Below, in pieces: positions 18,795-21,301 of a stretch of 21,301 bases of DNA. The notes beneath the pieces were generated by a model. It made no database searches, had not been told where the DNA came from, and saw only the letters and a list, made by a program, of their open reading frames with translations. A program made the translations under genes and the position numbers. Source of the DNA: Seminavis robusta (Eukaryota; Bacillariophyta; Bacillariophyceae; Naviculales; Naviculaceae); contig CAICTM010001755.1 of assembly GCA_903772945.1 (NCBI GenBank), forward strand, positions 1,891 through 23,191, read 5' to 3'. Every line of letters starts with the position of its first letter. Position 1 is the first letter of the stretch.

Positions 18795-19031
18795 AACAAG
18801 CCCTTAAACAAGCCCTTAAATCTTCAACAAGCCCTTAAACAAGCCCTTAAAAAACAAACCCTTAACAACAAGCCCTTAAGTTCTCAAAACATATCCTTAA
18901 GCCTTCGTGAAAACCCCATAGAACAAGCCCTTATCAGGAGCAAACAAGCTATTAAATAAACAAGCCCTTAAAACAAACCCTTAAAGCTTCATCAAGCCCT
19001 TAAACAACCCCTTAGAAAACAAGCCCTTAAT
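18795..19031. repeat. Minisatellite AACAAGCCCTTAAA
   Basis: About fourteen dispersed-to-tandem copies of CAAGCCCTTAAA with variable short spacers and some decayed units (AAACCCTTAAA, ATCCTTAAG). The spacing is irregular, unlike the array at 18386. Confidence 0.9.
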
Positions 19032-19316
19032 TGTACTGGAGTCAGTTGTGTCAAGTTTTAAAGCCTGAGTGAAAAACGTCGGACGGTCCAGCAACGAATA
19101 CCTGGTACCGGTACGTGTTCAAAAATCTTCAGGAAGAGTGCCTTTCTCTACTACTGTACTACTGGACCTCTGTGGAAACTTGAGTCGTGCTACCGATCGT
19201 CTCCTAAATCCTTTTGATCGTCTCCTATTTAATGGATTTCGTCTCCTAAAAAGAACAAGCAGCCGGAGGCTGGTGCCCTCAACTGTCAAAAAGAGATTTG
19301 ATTGGTCAAATCCTTT

Positions 19317-19600
19317 ACCGTGTTCAACTGGACACACTATTGATAGCAAGTCTCCATAGCCAGCCAGTACGGGCACAGTACCCATGGGTCCAGAGTACTG
19401 TGTCCAACAGAACACACAATATAAATCCCTATCCTAACAAGGAAAATGTCCTTATGTCTTTGGCAAAACCTCCACCGTGTTTATCTGGACACACTAGCGA
19501 GTCTGCATAGCCAGCCAGTACTGGTACCCATGCGTAGAAACTATGTGTCCAACAGAACACACAACATTAATCCCTATTTAATGAAGCAAGTGTCCCTTAT
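19317..19600. repeat. Two copies of a palindromic unit, period 157
   Basis: Copy one (19317-19454) and copy two (19474-19600) both run from ACCGTGTT..CTGGACACACTA through CATAGCCAGCCAGTAC and TGTGTCCAACAGAACACACA to AATGTCCTTA or AGTGTCCCTTA. Within each copy GTTC-ACTGGACACA near the start pairs with TGTGTCCAACAGAACA near the end, making an imperfect inverted repeat about 100 bases long. Confidence 0.8.
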
Positions 19601-19616
19601 GCGACGAAAAAGCTGC

Positions 19617-19730
19617 AACAAACACACACACAAACACCACAACACACACAAACACACACACATCTCACACAACATCACACATCTCACACAGCACTCACGT
19701 ACACACACCTACACACACATTCTCGTGTCG
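19617..19730. repeat. CA-rich microsatellite
   Basis: Interrupted (CA)n with AAACACCA, TCTCACACAA and ACGTACA interruptions. Low complexity. Confidence 0.93.
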
Positions 19731-19919
19731 AGAAAAGGATCTGTCGTCCCAGAACCACCAAAACGCCATTTCAGCTCCTTCGAAACACCAACGAAGGCGC
19801 AACTACAATTTGAAGGTCTGAACCTGACTCAAGAGTACTCAGTATATCAAGGGTATCTCCAGTTGGTTCCCCTTCGAACCCCCAAAGCATCATTGTCGCC
19901 CCGATCGATAGACTACTTC

Positions 19920-19965
19920 GTACGGAGCGAAAAAGAGGTACGGAGCGAAAAAGAGGTACGAAAAA
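19920..19965. repeat. 18-bp tandem repeat GTACGGAGCGAAAAAGAG
   Basis: Two perfect copies (19920-19937 and 19938-19955; the first begins at the G of TTCG) plus a third shortened one. Confidence 0.85.
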
Positions 19966-20271
19966 GATACGCCAAGGTAGCACACCTGCTCTGGATACTC
20001 TTCGCTCCTTTCGAATCAATCGAGTCGAATCGAATCAACCGAATCGAACGCACCTCTACGTACGTCACTCGGAACTCGGAACAAATCGTTCCACGGAATT
20101 CCAGCGAAACACGACTGAACACCTTGGTTTTAAGATAATACGTATTCTCGCTCTGAGCCACGGAACGGAGCGATTTTTCGAACATACCAACCAACCAAGG
20201 TCTAGCCACACTATTAAGGCAACCAACCAACACGGTTACAGACAACAATATCAATAGTAACACTAGCAACA

Positions 20272-21018
20272 ATGCCTGAGGCAAGAATTGAGAGAGTTCC
20301 CATCCTTCGCAATGGTGGTCGTGGCAGAGGCCGCGGCCGCCGCAACTCCAATGGCGGCAACACCAACGCCAACAGGAACAACAACCAGCGCGAAGATGAT
20401 GGCTCCCCCAGCAGGAAACGAACTGCCTTTGATCCATCCGCGATCAATCCTCAGACATACCAACCCGATGCAACACAAAAGGAATCACGAGTGGCCCCAC
20501 TGCAAGCCGCCCTGAATTTCCTACATGGCACCACTGCGACGCTCCATGAGGCATACCACCGTACCGTCAACAAAGTAGGAGAGGAATTCATCAAAGCCTT
20601 TGCGGCACACCAGCGCAACAAGGACACTCTCGACGGTATGATTGATGGCAACAACCAAACCGGGGAATTGACCCCGTCCCGGATTCCGAAATCAGTCGAT
20701 ATCAAATTCGAACTGAAGGCTGGCAACCCAGCAATGGAGAGCGATGCGAGCTTCCAAGCTCTCCAACAAGAATCCACACAAGCTGTTGAACTCTACAAAC
20801 AAACCCAAGCAAAAATTCTCATCCGAAAGAAACAACTGGACGTCCAATATGCTCAAAAGGCCGTAGCCGAGTCCCTGGCTAGAGGCCTTCTGCCCATCGC
20901 CAATGGCCACAAGGTCATCTGCGGCAGAGAGAATCTCAATGGCCATGCAATCGTCAACACCATCCTGGAGGCACACCACGAGGTGTTACTCAAACAAAGA
21001 GAGAGATCGCTCCTCTGA
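20272..21018 (+). CDS. RGG-rich protein of unknown function, probably element-associated
   Basis: A 248-aa frame reads from ATG 20272 (GCAACAATGCC) to TGA 21016-21018, unbroken. Residues about 13-25 form an RGRGRGRR stretch typical of RNA-binding tails. An Asn-rich run and a basic SPSRKR patch follow. From about residue 75 it is helical with few Pro. About residues 137-150 contain RIPKSVDIKFEL, after which a long Gln/Glu-rich stretch (FQALQQESTQAVELYKQTQAKILIRKKQL) looks like a coiled coil. I recall similar IP-S-KFEL-coil proteins as multi-copy families in diatoms, so a gag-like protein of a retroelement is possible. No enzymatic motif is seen. The leader has a CCAACCAACC run like that before the gene at 11702. 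Confidence 0.6.
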   Translation: MPEARIERVPILRNGGRGRGRGRRNSNGGNTNANRNNNQREDDGSPSRKRTAFDPSAINPQTYQPDATQKESRVAPLQAALNFLHGTTATLHEAYHRTVNKVGEEFIKAFAAHQRNKDTLDGMIDGNNQTGELTPSRIPKSVDIKFELKAGNPAMESDASFQALQQESTQAVELYKQTQAKILIRKKQLDVQYAQKAVAESLARGLLPIANGHKVICGRENLNGHAIVNTILEAHHEVLLKQRERSLL

Positions 21019-21301
21019 TGTTTGATCCATTGAGCTGGACGTCTATGTCTGTAATGATATGTTCCATAGGCCATTATAGTATTGCTGCGCAGGTCTGCCA
21101 CTGAGACTGTCCCTCATGCTATCCCAGGAATCGGCACACACAGCATCGCTAGGTGATGTATCGGGTGCCATCGATCGCCGTACAGCAGCCAAGGGCCCCA
21201 GGGGCCGGTTTCTGCTGCTGACAGGCGCCAACAGGATGCTGAGCGGTCTGAATATCGGGGGTAGCAGGTATCCCGTGGCTTCTAATGCTGCAGCCATGCG
21301 A
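21019..21301. other. Window end without a recognised gene
   Basis: A minus-strand frame at 21043-21297 (Ala/Leu/Pro-rich) has no domain and is cut by the window edge. If 20272-21018 is a gag-like ORF, the rest of its element may begin here, but no reverse-transcriptase or protease motif appears. Confidence 0.4.

Larger units (their letters stand above)
19032..20271. other. Repeat-rich stretch without a recognisable gene
   Basis: It contains three TCGTCTCCTA words (19196-19253), a duplicated palindromic unit (19317-19600), CA-rich microsatellite DNA (19617-19730), an 18-bp tandem pair (19920-19955) and CGAATC repeats (20015-20050). The long plus-strand frame through 19446-20138 is dominated by repeat translation and is not accepted as a gene. 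The last part, an A/C-rich leader with CCAACCAACC, precedes the gene at 20272. Confidence 0.6.

Noticed and set aside
19446..20138. 230-aa plus-strand reading frame
   Set aside because: Its translation is mainly of the palindromic unit, the CA microsatellite (His/Thr runs) and the tandem repeat; no domain is visible.
1..21301. CRISPR array, tRNA or rRNA genes
   Set aside because: The repeats present are minisatellites without unique spacers of constant length, and no tRNA-like T-loop with matching arms or rRNA-like sequence was noticed.

Overview
The window looks like nuclear DNA of a diatom. The best evidence is a minus-strand exon at 17633-17538. It encodes a short secretory signal ending in the ASAF|SPF motif that diatoms use to send proteins to the plastid, followed by a GTAAGT splice donor and a second exon that begins like a fucoxanthin-chlorophyll (FCP/LHC) antenna protein. 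Other diatom-like signs are short introns (77 and 91 nt), a tyrosine recombinase of a type I associate with diatom genomes, and a CRESS-DNA Rep fragment, since single-stranded DNA viruses of that class (Bacilladnaviridae) infect diatoms. Almost everything else is mobile-element, repeat or gene-remnant DNA. Family names come from recognising motifs; no database search was run.

Layout. 1-480: a 55-bp direct repeat and a fragment with a CCCH-type zinc-finger pattern. 1183-1441: a MITE-like AT-rich element with inverted ends. 1708-3956 (minus): a Crypton-like tyrosine recombinase with a GCR1-like tail, broken by two +1 frameshifts and a TGA. 5126-10000: a Ty3/gypsy LTR retrotransposon (5381-9928, 4-bp target duplication CATC) inserted into an older minus-strand retroelement ORF fragment, parts of which lie on both sides. 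10253-17412: a block carrying a minus-strand membrane protein gene, two plus-strand unknown genes (one with an internal TGA, one with a C-tract frameshift) and a piggyBac-type transposase gene (13915-16917) with one intron, one frameshift and one TGA. The block is bracketed by inverted copies of a palindromic TACCTCCATTTGG motif. 17312-17633: the truncated antenna-protein gene, with a dense GTAC cluster upstream. 17917-18300 (minus): the Rep fragment. 18386-19965: minisatellites, microsatellites and a duplicated palindromic unit. 20272-21018: an intact 248-aa RGG-rich protein of unknown function, probably element-associated.

How it fits together. This is a graveyard of at least four kinds of mobile or viral DNA (tyrosine recombinase, Ty3/gypsy, piggyBac, CRESS Rep) around one damaged host gene. 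There is no operon-like cooperation. Nearly all breaks are single-base indels or TGA codons. The two LTRs of the gypsy element also differ mainly by single-base indels, so some frameshifts may be assembly errors rather than natural decay.
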